This document shows positions 1 through 7,018 of a DNA stretch of 7,807 bases, in pieces. The position numbers and the translations under genes are program-made. The stretch lies in assembly GCA_002413385.1 (NCBI GenBank), contig DHWW01000302.1:36825-44631 (forward strand), read 5' to 3'. Position 1 is the stretch's first letter. The number at the start of each line of letters is the position of its first letter. The notes beneath the pieces are model-generated. The model saw only the letters and a program-made list of their open reading frames with translations. It had not been told where the DNA came from and did no database searches. This stretch comes from Granulicella sp. UBA5172. Lineage in GTDB: Bacteria; Acidobacteriota; Terriglobia; Terriglobales; Acidobacteriaceae.

Positions 1-863
1 GCTCCCCCCCGCCGCTGCGATTTGTTATCGTCGGCGGCGGCCCTACCGGCGTGGAGCTCGCCGGTGCAATCTCTGATATTTCGCGGCTGTACATGACGAA
101 GGATTTTCGTCATATCGATACGAAGACTGCCGAGGTGCTGATCCTCGAGGGATCGCCAAAGATCCTTGGTATGTATCCGGAGTCTTTGCAGAAAAGGGCG
201 GTGGAACAGCTCAAGGCGCTTGGCGTGCGGATTCGCTATGGATCGCATGTGACCGACATTCAACCGGGCTATGTGATGGTCGGGGACGAGCGGATCGAGA
301 GCGTTTGCACCCTATGGGCAGCGGGTGTGCAGGCGTCTTCGCTTGGGAAAATGCTGGGGGTCGAACTCGACAGGAAGGGAAGTGTCCTGGTCAACGAACG
401 CCTCAACCCAAAGAACCTGCCGGAGGTCTTCGTCTGTGGAGACCTGGCGCACTTTGAGCAGGATGGAAAGCTGGTTCCCGGCGTTGCGCAGCCCGCGATG
501 CAGATGGGAGACTATGCCGCCCGGCGGATTGGACTTCTCGTCGCTGATTCCGATAAGGCGGCGCGCCAGAAGCCCTTCCGCTATTTCGACAAGGGTGACA
601 TGGCCACGATTGGGCGCAAGGCGGCGGTGGCTCGCATCGTCTGGCCCTTCCACGCGAACTGGAGTGGATTTCCAGCGTGGATGATGTGGATGATGGTGCA
701 CATCTTTTTTCTCATCGGCTTCCGCAATCGACTCTCTGTGTTTCGCAGCTGGGCGTACACCTACATCCGCATGGAGGATGGGGTGCGACTCATCGTCGGC
801 TCACAGGATCTGCCAGGGTGGGACAAACTAGTAACGCACGAAGAGGACACGGCCGCGGGGTGA
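1..863 (+). CDS. ndh: Type II NADH dehydrogenase (NDH-2), 3' part, truncated by window start
   Basis: NDH-2 is a single-subunit FAD enzyme at the inner membrane face that passes electrons from NADH to quinone without pumping protons. The frame is open from base 3 to the TGA at 861-863, giving 286 visible residues; family members are usually about 400-450, so the N-terminal FAD fold lies outside the window. A GTG at 51 falls inside the nucleotide-binding motif and is a valine codon, not the start. Visible residues: second Rossmann motif VIVGGGPTGVELAG (8-21, NADH binding), TLWAAGVQAS (about 104-113), FAD-contacting FVCGDLAHF (143-151), AQPAMQMG (162-169), then ATIGRKAAV (201-209). A tryptophan- and methionine-rich hydrophobic stretch follows (about 221-240), the usual C-terminal membrane-anchoring region. 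The next gene converges on it, 42 bp away, with no clear terminator between. A related pyridine-nucleotide disulfide oxidoreductase is the only real alternative. Confidence 0.93.
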   Translation, partial: SPPPLRFVIVGGGPTGVELAGAISDISRLYMTKDFRHIDTKTAEVLILEGSPKILGMYPESLQKRAVEQLKALGVRIRYGSHVTDIQPGYVMVGDERIESVCTLWAAGVQASSLGKMLGVELDRKGSVLVNERLNPKNLPEVFVCGDLAHFEQDGKLVPGVAQPAMQMGDYAARRIGLLVADSDKAARQKPFRYFDKGDMATIGRKAAVARIVWPFHANWSGFPAWMMWMMVHIFFLIGFRNRLSVFRSWAYTYIRMEDGVRLIVGSQDLPGWDKLVTHEEDTAAG

Positions 864-905
864 GGGGACACCCGCACAGGATCGCAGATTCTTGCGCGTT
901 CCTGT

Positions 906-1487
906 CTACCGGAAGCGGAAAACCAGCCCTGTGCTGAAGCCCAGCACGCTGGCCGCGGGAATGGGTGTGGGGCCTCGAAAGATCTGGCTATTAATGGTGG
1001 TCACCGAGCCGTAGCTAACCTCGAGAATTCGCCAATCAATATGCTTTTTGATCGACTTGTCCAAGCCCACGTAGATGCCATACTGCAACTTGGAAATGCT
1101 GACCGGGCTTAGCGGTGCCTTCGTGGTTCCGACGCCGATCGAGAGCTGAGCATAGGGCTTCAAGTTATACGCCATCGGCTTTGTCTGAAGCCGAGGGCCG
1201 ACCATAAAGCTGTTGAACGATGCGGTGGAATAGCGCTGAATGGTATCCCGTACGTCAACGCTGAGGTCCGACTTCGGATAGTGGGCAAACTCGTAGTAGC
1301 CACCAAAGTCGACCCCGCCGAATATTTTTGATGTCCCACCTTCCCCAAGAAAGGCGAATGGCCCGGTATCGGGGGTACTGTTGCTCACGCGGCTGACGAC
1401 GGGGTTCAGGTAGAGGCCGATCTGGGCGTGAGCTGCAAGGGTCGTAAGGGCCAATGCGAGAGCTGGAACAAGAAACCGCAATTTCAT
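906..1487 (-). CDS. Secreted beta-barrel-like outer membrane protein, function unknown
   Basis: The 193-residue product starts with a textbook signal peptide: MKLR, a hydrophobic core rich in Leu/Ala, and an AHA|Q cleavage site after residue 21. The mature part has no cysteine cluster or lipobox. It alternates short strand-like segments rich in Tyr, Gly, Ser and Thr (GGVDFGGYYEFAHY, KPYAQLSIGVG, LQYGIYVGLD, SVLGFSTGLVFRFR). It ends in an aromatic, amphipathic strand, as outer membrane barrels do. I infer a small barrel in the outer membrane but recognise no named family and assign no substrate. The ATG start at 1487 is preceded by GAGGA (minus strand, 1502-1498) with a 10-nt gap. It is read alone: the upstream ilvE gene ends in a terminator, and the dehydrogenase gene converges on its 3' end. 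A soluble periplasmic beta protein is an alternative. Confidence 0.8.
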   Translation of the reverse strand: MKLRFLVPALALALTTLAAHAQIGLYLNPVVSRVSNSTPDTGPFAFLGEGGTSKIFGGVDFGGYYEFAHYPKSDLSVDVRDTIQRYSTASFNSFMVGPRLQTKPMAYNLKPYAQLSIGVGTTKAPLSPVSISKLQYGIYVGLDKSIKKHIDWRILEVSYGSVTTINSQIFRGPTPIPAASVLGFSTGLVFRFR

Positions 1488-1530
1488 CGAGTAACGATCC
1501 TCAAACTTTTAAAGATAATTCTTGGGTACT

Positions 1531-1544
1531 GCTCGCAAGCGAGC
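1531..1544. repeat. Inverted repeat upstream of the outer membrane protein gene
   Basis: GCTCGC and GCGAGC face each other across AA, so the 14-bp site is an almost perfect DNA palindrome. It lies 44 bp upstream of the start codon at 1487. The two-base centre is too tight for a good RNA hairpin, so a protein-binding site is more likely than a terminator. No function is shown. Confidence 0.35.
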
Positions 1545-1596
1545 CCAGATAACAGTCTAGTTCCACAAGGCGGGTACGTCCTAATCCCGTTGCGAC

Positions 1597-1627
1597 AAAA
1601 AAGCGGCAGCCACGAAGCTGCCGCTTT
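1597..1627 (-). terminator. Intrinsic terminator of ilvE
   Basis: AAAGCGGCAGC (1600-1610) pairs perfectly with GCTGCCGCTTT (1617-1627) around a 6-nt loop, giving an 11-bp stem. On the minus strand the hairpin runs straight into six Ts (1602-1597), so it terminates transcripts leaving ilvE, whose stop codon is about 20 bp upstream. On the plus strand only three Ts follow, so it looks one-directional. It separates ilvE from the outer membrane protein gene downstream. Confidence 0.93.
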
Positions 1628-1648
1628 CGGTGAGGGTGTCCAATAGCA

Positions 1649-2584
1649 CTAAACTGCTACGCTCTCGCGCACGGATACAGGGGTAAGCCAGTTGTAGCGA
1701 TCTTCCGCCAGTCCATTTACGATGTTGAAAAACGCCTTATGCAGCGCCGTCGTGATCGGTCCCATCGTTCCATCGCCGATCAGGATGCGGTCGACAGAGC
1801 GCAGGTGCGTGACCTCTGCTGCGGTTCCGCTGAAGAATGCCTCGTCGCAGATGTACAGCATCTCGCGCGGCAGAGCCTGTTCCACAACCGGGACCCCCAT
1901 CTGGCGCGCCAGTACGAGGATCGAGTCACGCGTAATTCCGTTCAACACGGAGTTTGCCAAAGGCGACGTATAGAGAGTTCCCTTGCTGACCAGGAAGAGG
2001 TTTTCTCCCGAGCCTTCGGACAGATAGCCATTCGTATCGAGTCCAATGCCCTCCGCATAGCCGTTTACCTCGGCCTCCATGCGGATCAGTTGCGAGTTCA
2101 TGTAGTTCGCGCCAGCCTTTGCAAGCGATGGCATGGTGTTCGGAGCCAGCCGGTTCCAGCTCGAAATGCAGACATCAGCACCGCTGTTGCCCGGAACGTA
2201 TTTGCCCCACGGAAAGTTTGCGACGTATACCTCAACCGGCGCCTTGAGCGGGTTCACGCCGATCTCGCCATAGCCGCGAAACGCGATAGGGCGAATGTAG
2301 CAAGGGGCAATGCCGTTGGCTTCCACTACCTCGACCACCGCAGCATTCAATTGCTCCAGGGAGTAGGGCAGCGGCATGCGGTAGATCTTCGCCGAATGAA
2401 TGAGTCGCTGCATGTGCTCGTTCAGGCGGAAGATGCCCGCACCGTCCGGCTGCGTGTAACAGCGAATCCCTTCAAACACGGAAGAGCCGTAATGGACTAC
2501 GTGGCTCATCACATGGATGTTGGCCTTTTCCCATGGCATTAATTGGCCATTGTGCCAGATGTTTTTTGTCGGTTCGATCGGCAT
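1649..2584 (-). CDS. ilvE: Branched-chain amino-acid aminotransferase (PLP class IV)
   Basis: This cytoplasmic enzyme transfers the amino group between glutamate and the 2-keto acids of leucine, isoleucine and valine, the last step of their synthesis. The 311 residues match the usual length of about 305-310. The N-terminal block HYGSSVFEGIRCY is followed by FRLNEHMQRLIHSAKIYRMP, both hallmark IlvE motifs. Lys156, in LAKAGANYMNS, is the expected Schiff-base lysine. GYLSEGSGENLFLV (about 186-199) carries the conserved cofactor-binding glutamate, and FFSGTAAEV is the conserved late motif. I chose the ATG at 2584: AGGAGA (2594-2589) precedes it, and the TATAAT box at 2612-2607 puts the RNA start near 2600, so the in-frame TTG at 2602 would hardly be transcribed. 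It is monocistronic, ended by the 1597-1627 terminator, and divergent from marC. The short leader leaves no room for attenuation. D-amino-acid transaminase is less likely, given the FEGIRCY and GENLF blocks. Confidence 0.97.
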   Translation of the reverse strand: MPIEPTKNIWHNGQLMPWEKANIHVMSHVVHYGSSVFEGIRCYTQPDGAGIFRLNEHMQRLIHSAKIYRMPLPYSLEQLNAAVVEVVEANGIAPCYIRPIAFRGYGEIGVNPLKAPVEVYVANFPWGKYVPGNSGADVCISSWNRLAPNTMPSLAKAGANYMNSQLIRMEAEVNGYAEGIGLDTNGYLSEGSGENLFLVSKGTLYTSPLANSVLNGITRDSILVLARQMGVPVVEQALPREMLYICDEAFFSGTAAEVTHLRSVDRILIGDGTMGPITTALHKAFFNIVNGLAEDRYNWLTPVSVRESVAV

Positions 2585-2588
2585 ACTT

Positions 2589-2594
2589 TCTCCT
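2589..2594 (-). promoter_or_regulatory. Ribosome binding site of ilvE
   Basis: AGGAGA on the minus strand ends 4 nt before the ATG at 2584; its GGAG core is 5 nt away. It matches the CCTCC tail of the 16S in this window. It supports the ATG over the upstream TTG at 2602. Confidence 0.8.
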
Positions 2595-2606
2595 CGCTTC
2601 AACGAA

Positions 2607-2612
2607 ATTATA
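2607..2612 (-). promoter_or_regulatory. -10 box of the ilvE promoter
   Basis: A perfect TATAAT is present on the minus strand, 22 bp before the ilvE ATG. The predicted transcription start is near 2600, leaving a leader of about 16 nt. No good -35 hexamer lies 16-18 bp upstream; the best that falls there is AGCATC. The promoter may therefore depend on an activator or on the nearby palindrome. Confidence 0.7.
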
Positions 2613-2620
2613 CGTTGCAG

Positions 2621-2632
2621 ATCAGCGCTGAT
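2621..2632. promoter_or_regulatory. 12-bp perfect palindrome, candidate operator between ilvE and marC
   Basis: ATCAGCGCTGAT reads the same on both strands. It sits within the spacer and against the -35 position of the ilvE promoter, and upstream of marC. That position suits a dimeric regulator affecting one or both genes. The regulator is unknown, and chance occurrence is possible. Confidence 0.45.
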
Positions 2633-2697
2633 GCTGTAATTTGGCCGCTATTCGCCGCTCCGCAGTGCAACTTGCTCGTCATGAAAGAATCAAATAC

Positions 2698-3396
2698 ATG
2701 ATGTTTGCCCCCAATACCACCGCTCTCGTGCATCTGGGGGGGTCGGTCTACGTTCGATTTTCGTTGCTTGCTCTCAGCTCGATCTTCTTTCTCGTTGACC
2801 CCTTCGCTGCGCTCCCCACGTTCCTCGCCGTTACCGCCGGCCAGGACAGTGCCAAGCGTGTTCGCACCGCTCGCAAGGCTTCGCTGACTGCGTTCGTCAT
2901 CCTCAGCGCCTTCGCACTGGCAGGAACCTATATCTTCCGCATCTTCGGAATCTCGCTGCCTGCGTTTGAGATTTCGGGCGGCATTATTCTGTTGCTCATC
3001 GGTCTCGACATGCTGGAGGCAAAGCGCTCGCCTACCCAGGAGGTCAGCGACGAAACCGCCGCAGCCGCCACCAAAGACGACGCCGGCATTGTGCCGATGG
3101 GGATCCCGATGCTGGCAGGCCCCGGTGCCATCACTTCGGTCATGGTGCTCGTCGGGCAGGCGCACCAGTCGGAAGGGTATTGGCAAATGGCTGCCATCTT
3201 CAGCGCTATCGCGATCACCGCCGCAATTTGCTACCTCGTCCTCGGCAGCGCGACACGCGTCGCGAGTGCTCTCGGAGAGACCGGCATCCGCATCCTTATC
3301 CGCGTCATGGGCCTGCTGCTGGTCGCGTTAGCGGTGCAGTACTTCGTCAACGGCCTCGCTGACCTTGGCGTTCTGACCAGGCCAGGTATTGGTTAA
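2698..3396 (+). CDS. MarC-family integral membrane protein
   Basis: MarC proteins are six-helix inner membrane proteins, possibly transporters, with no proven substrate; the old link to multiple antibiotic resistance has not held up. The 232 residues fit the family. Motifs in order: FFLVDPFAALPTFLAVT (30-46), the signature of the first repeat; FEISGGIILLLIGLDML (90-106); GIPMLAGPGAITSVMVL (135-151), the matching signature of the second repeat; and IRILIRVMGLLLVALAVQYFVNGL (197-220). A hydrophilic Ala/Lys/Asp linker (about 108-130) joins the two halves. The ATG at 2698 or the adjacent one at 2701 is the start. The frame is open back to a TTG at 2641, but the extra residues are polar and not family-like. 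The Shine-Dalgarno is weak. It is divergent from ilvE and convergent with the DUF4337 gene, so it is probably transcribed alone. Confidence 0.92.
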   Translation: MMFAPNTTALVHLGGSVYVRFSLLALSSIFFLVDPFAALPTFLAVTAGQDSAKRVRTARKASLTAFVILSAFALAGTYIFRIFGISLPAFEISGGIILLLIGLDMLEAKRSPTQEVSDETAAAATKDDAGIVPMGIPMLAGPGAITSVMVLVGQAHQSEGYWQMAAIFSAIAITAAICYLVLGSATRVASALGETGIRILIRVMGLLLVALAVQYFVNGLADLGVLTRPGIG

Positions 3397-3442
3397 TACG
3401 CACGTTGATGCGCCGATGAACGCAGCACGCGCACCCCTCGCC

Positions 3443-3985
3443 CTAGCGGACCAACAAAGCCGACGCCGCCCCTGCGATGCCCACGGCTCCCAGTGCGAGG
3501 CCGAGCATAAAGTACACCTGCTGGCGCGTGAGCAGTGTGATCGAGGACAGCACCACGGCGATCTCCAGCAGCGCTTCGCCTAGATCGTAGCGATTGGCTC
3601 GCCGCTCTGCGAGATTCACCTCATGCTCCAGTTCTTCAGCCTTTTGCTGTTCGTCGGCGAGATCCTGGTTCCACTTTTTCAGGTGCGCTTTATACTCTGC
3701 GAGCTTCGACTGCACGGCTGCATCCTTTGCCGTGGGCTGTAGTGACAGGAAGTCCACGGCGGTGCTGACCTGGCCCTGGCGAATCTTCTTGGCCTGATAC
3801 AGATTCCATTGGTCCGCAGCGCGTGTCTGCATCAACACAGCTTCTGTATGCGTACGATGACCGAGAACCGTCACCATCGCGACAAGTACAGCGAGAACAC
3901 TGATCGCCAGCGATACACGGCGCATGCCGCTCTCTCCAGCCTCGCGCATCTGTTTCGAGAACTCATCCATTTCAGTGGCTTCCAT
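3443..3985 (-). CDS. DUF4337-type membrane protein with coiled coil
   Basis: The 180-residue product has a hydrophobic helix (about 24-42), then the block GHRTHTEAV, LMQTRAADQW and NLYQAKKIR (42-69), which I recognise as the core of DUF4337. A charged, heptad-rich Lys/Glu/Ala segment (about 90-131) is probably a coiled coil, and two more hydrophobic helices follow (about 134-152 and 157-178). It should be an inner membrane protein with a long extramembrane helical arm; no function is established for the family. The start is uncertain. ATG at 3985 gives MEATEMDEF and has no Shine-Dalgarno. ATG at 3970 has GGAAG 8 nt upstream and fits better with the TAGAAT box at 4001-3996. The frame stays open to about 4324, but that extension is Cys/Arg/Pro-rich and unlike coding sequence. 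The gene converges with marC and is divergent from the rRNA operon. Confidence 0.85.
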   Translation of the reverse strand: MEATEMDEFSKQMREAGESGMRRVSLAISVLAVLVAMVTVLGHRTHTEAVLMQTRAADQWNLYQAKKIRQGQVSTAVDFLSLQPTAKDAAVQSKLAEYKAHLKKWNQDLADEQQKAEELEHEVNLAERRANRYDLGEALLEIAVVLSSITLLTRQQVYFMLGLALGAVGIAGAASALLVR

Positions 3986-3995
3986 AGTGAGAAGG

Positions 3996-4001
3996 ATTCT
4001 A
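3996..4001 (-). promoter_or_regulatory. Possible -10 box for the DUF4337 gene
   Basis: TAGAAT on the minus strand matches five of six -10 bases and would start RNA near 3990. The ATG at 3985 would then be nearly leaderless, while the ATG at 3970 would have about 20 nt of leader. No convincing -35 was seen. Confidence 0.35.
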
Positions 4002-4440
4002 ACGGAGTACGGAGGTTCTCGGCGCAGAACGCGTTTTCCACCACCTTCCACAGGCGCGGGGTTGCGCTTCTCGCCTGCCCTTGATACTCTCAGGGAGTCG
4101 CACATGAGCAGTTGTGTTGCGGCGAAGAGAATCAACCCAGTCAGTTGCGCAAAGCGGTAGAGATGCGATACACTGGTTGAGCAATAGAAACAAATGCTTC
4201 GCGCCGGAGCCCAGTACGGGTGATGATGGCAAGCCGGAGCGCAGTCCAAGCGTTTGTCCGCGGTGTAAGTGCTAGAAGCCAACCGTACCAAGCCCAAGCC
4301 ACTGCAGTACATCCCAAGGCGCAAGCCGAAGGGAATCAGAAGCTTAGAGCTTCGCGCCTCGTTATCGAGTCGTTACGTTGTTTTGATATTTTGCGCTGTT
4401 GTAAGTGGTTGACGAACTTCTCGATAAAGATTTCGAGAAT
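4002..4440. other. Intergenic region with no supportable gene
   Basis: About 440 bp between the DUF4337 gene and the rRNA promoter. Short open frames occur on both strands, but none has a recognisable protein, a ribosome binding site or plausible composition. Two copies of GCCGGAGC(C/G)CAGT lie 30 bp apart (4203-4215 and 4233-4245), and several AAGCC words occur at 4231-4330. Near the right end, TTCTCGA (4418-4424) pairs with TCGAGAA (4433-4439). The A/T-rich stretch 4423-4443 directly precedes the rRNA promoter and could act as an UP-like element. Confidence 0.6.
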
Positions 4441-4445
4441 AAACG

Positions 4446-4474
4446 TTGACAAGCGAACCGAGAGTTGATAATCT
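4446..4474 (+). promoter_or_regulatory. Candidate rRNA operon promoter
   Basis: A perfect -35 TTGACA (4446-4451) is followed by GATAAT at 4467-4472 with a 15-bp spacer, or by TAATCT at 4469-4474 with 17 bp. Sequence just upstream is A/T-rich. A second -35-like TTGACG (4409-4414) has no good partner. RNA would start near 4480, about 315 nt before 16S. This is the best promoter-like match in the leader region. Confidence 0.6.
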
Positions 4475-4614
4475 CAATAAGTTCGCGCAAAACACTGCAG
4501 CGAGGCCGGTGAGTGATAAGAAGTTCTACCCGGATACTCCCCCAGTTCAAACAGCGCAATCAAGTTCGAGGACACAAACCTGTGGCTTTGCCCAGAGTTG
4601 GTCCTTGATCCAAA

Positions 4615-4638
4615 ACTGTCCGCTTAGGCGAGAACAGT
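4615..4638 (+). promoter_or_regulatory. boxB-like hairpin in rRNA leader
   Basis: ACTGT (4615-4619) pairs with ACAGT (4634-4638), and inside it CGC (4621-4623) pairs with GCG (4628-4630) around the loop TTAG. It ends 3 nt before the boxA-like motif, matching the boxB-boxA order of rRNA antitermination sites. Confidence 0.5.
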
Positions 4639-4641
4639 CAG

Positions 4642-4654
4642 GATCTTTGACAAC
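4642..4654 (+). promoter_or_regulatory. boxA-like antitermination site in rRNA leader
   Basis: GATCTTTGACAAC resembles the rRNA boxA core (CTTTAACA in E. coli; CTTTGAAAAC-like in other bacteria), which binds the NusB-NusE (S10) complex so that polymerase passes terminators in untranslated RNA. The same motif with one change recurs at 7006-7018, before 23S. Confidence 0.65.
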
Positions 4655-4682
4655 ATAGTTGAACGTGCCAGTCGTGAGATGA

Positions 4683-4707
4683 CGTGAAGTTTGGTTGTGT
4701 CATTCTC
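4683..4707 (+). other. Left arm of predicted pre-16S processing stem
   Basis: GGTTGTGT (4693-4700) is exactly complementary to ACACAACC (6468-6475) beyond 16S. ATTCTC (4702-4707) pairs with GAGAAT (6458-6463), and CGTGAAG (4683-4689) pairs with CTTTACG (6483-6489) with one G-U. Together they would close a long helix around 16S, the kind of duplex RNase III cuts. Confidence 0.6.
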
Positions 4708-4794
4708 ACTAGTACTAAACCTCCGCTGCTTTTCGAGCTAGCGGAGGCGCTCGAGCCTTCGGACCCCTGTCCTTGAAGGCAGAGCAAACCAAGA

Positions 4795-6320
<1,526 letters not shown>

Positions 6321-6653
6321 CTAAAAGAGAACGCTCTGGCAATCAAATCCGTCCTGCGATTGCAGGCAGCCAAGGACATCGTCCGACGCTGAGGGTGCGA
6401 TGTGCCAGACAACTCCTGATTGCGCTAAGTCGATCTTGGTCGACGAAGCAAGAGATGGAGAATCTGAACACAACCTTCTTTTCTTTACGATCCATCAACA
6501 ACGATGGTCAGATCCGGCGTAGCCGGTTCGCACGTTCAACTGTGTCCTCGAAAACCTTCGAGAGAGCTCACAAGCCTGTGGTCAAGGTTCTTCGGAACCG
6601 GAGCCCAGGCGACAGAGCAAGCATGTCCATTAGCCAATGCTGTGGACGATGCC
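6321..6653 (+). other. 16S to tRNA-Ile spacer (ITS part 1)
   Basis: This transcribed spacer of 333 nt has no gene. It holds several perfect hairpins: TCTGGCA (6335-6341) with TGCCAGA (6403-6409), enclosing CCTGC-GATT-GCAGG (6353-6366); GTCGA (6429-6433) with TCGAC (6440-6444); CTCGAA (6547-6552) with TTCGAG (6557-6562); and GGTTC-TTCG-GAACC (6586-6599), a classic stable UUCG tetraloop. The right arm of the 16S processing stem lies at 6458-6489. The open frame crossing this region runs into the tRNA and is not a gene. Confidence 0.75.
6458..6489 (+). other. Right arm of predicted pre-16S processing stem
   Basis: It contains GAGAAT (6458-6463), ACACAACC (6468-6475) and CTTTACG (6483-6489), which pair in antiparallel order with 4702-4707, 4693-4700 and 4683-4689 of the leader. 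The internal loops are 1 by 4 and 3 by 7 nt. Three blocks in matching order on both sides of 16S make chance pairing less likely. Confidence 0.6.
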
Positions 6654-6730
6654 GGGCCTGTAGCTCAGTTGGCTAGAGCGCACCCCTGATAAGGGTGAGG
6701 TCGGTAGTTCGAGTCTACCCAGGCCCACCA
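6654..6730 (+). tRNA. tRNA-Ile (GAT anticodon)
   Basis: A 77-nt cloverleaf with encoded CCA. The acceptor GGGCCTG pairs with CAGGCCC, and the anticodon stem CACCC/GGGTG surrounds the loop CTGATAA with GAT at 6688-6690. The T arm GGTAG-TTCGAGT-CTACC is canonical. It reads AUC and AUU codons. Its place between 16S and tRNA-Ala is the common arrangement in bacterial rRNA operons. Confidence 0.98.
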
Positions 6731-6761
6731 TTTATCTCTGATTCGGTTACACTGATCAGAA

Positions 6762-6837
6762 GGGGCTGTAGCTCAGTTGGGAGAGCGCCTGCTTTGCAAG
6801 CAGGATGTCATCGGTTCGATCCCGGTCAGCTCCACCA
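6762..6837 (+). tRNA. tRNA-Ala (TGC anticodon)
   Basis: A 76-nt cloverleaf with encoded CCA, 31 nt after tRNA-Ile. The acceptor GGGGCTG pairs with CAGCTCC with one G-U. The anticodon stem CCTGC/GCAGG surrounds TTTGCAA with TGC at 6795-6797. The G-U pair is at the third acceptor position, where the tRNA-Ala identity element is expected. It is cotranscribed with 16S and 23S. Confidence 0.98.
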
Positions 6838-6980
6838 TCTCTCTAAGGCACATCGAAGCAAACCTGCTCGAGGTTGAGTCTCCGCACTGTGAAGTCAGCA
6901 GCCGGGCACTGATCCTTGAGCTTGTGGAAACTATCTATAAACGATAGGCCCTTGTCTCCAGCGCGCTCCAGTAGCGCGTA

Positions 6981-7001
6981 GTAGCAACGAACCGTTGCTG
7001 C
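6981..7001 (+). promoter_or_regulatory. boxB-like hairpin before second boxA
   Basis: AGCAACG and CGTTGCT pair perfectly around AAC (6983-6999), extended by a U-G and a G-C pair to 9 bp. It ends 4 nt before the boxA-like motif. The T run that follows (7008-7012) belongs to that motif, so I do not call it a terminator. Confidence 0.5.
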
Positions 7002-7005
7002 AGAC

Positions 7006-7018
7006 GATTTTTGACAAC
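7006..7018 (+). promoter_or_regulatory. boxA-like antitermination site before 23S
   Basis: GATTTTTGACAAC differs from the leader copy at 4642-4654 by one base (T for C). The following bases (TGAATAGA) resemble boxA surroundings seen in other bacterial rRNA spacers. It could reload Nus factors for the long 23S segment. Confidence 0.65.

Larger units (their letters stand above)
4480..4794 (+). other. rRNA operon 5' leader
   Basis: This transcribed leader holds no gene. In order it contains a hairpin (4615-4638), a boxA-like site (4642-4654), the left arm of the 16S processing stem (4683-4707), and two hairpins just before 16S. The first of these pairs CCTCCGCT (4720-4727) with AGCGGAGG (4740-4747). 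The second pairs GCCTTCGGA (4755-4763) with TCC plus GAAGGC (4770-4780), with a TT bulge. Confidence 0.65.

Noticed and set aside
864..905. Bidirectional terminator between the dehydrogenase and outer membrane protein genes
   Set aside because: Only a 4-bp stem (CGCA/TGCG) without a T run is visible.
1739..2542. Long plus-strand open frame of 267 codons
   Set aside because: It lies wholly antisense to ilvE, which has all family motifs. Its translation has no recognisable domain, so it is a shadow.
2585..2602. Upstream TTG start for ilvE
   Set aside because: It would sit at or before the predicted RNA start and overlap the ribosome binding site of the better ATG at 2584.
2736..2742. Run of seven Gs early in marC, possible phase-variable tract
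   Set aside because: The frame is intact, seven Gs is short for slippage control, and the family shows no such behaviour.
2608..3186. Minus-strand open frame of 192 codons opposite marC
   Set aside because: The translation is His/Arg/Glu-rich low-quality sequence in the shadow of a clear MarC frame.
3986..4324. N-terminal extension of the DUF4337 frame
   Set aside because: The extra 113 codons are Cys/Arg/Pro-rich with no family match. Likely promoter and start signals lie near 3970-4001.
6395..6877. Plus-strand open frames in the spacer and tRNA region
   Set aside because: They run through tRNA genes and have no ribosome binding site or protein-like composition.
6981..7012. Hairpin followed by five Ts as a terminator inside the rRNA operon
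   Set aside because: Six bases separate the stem from the Ts, which belong to the boxA-like motif, and 23S follows.
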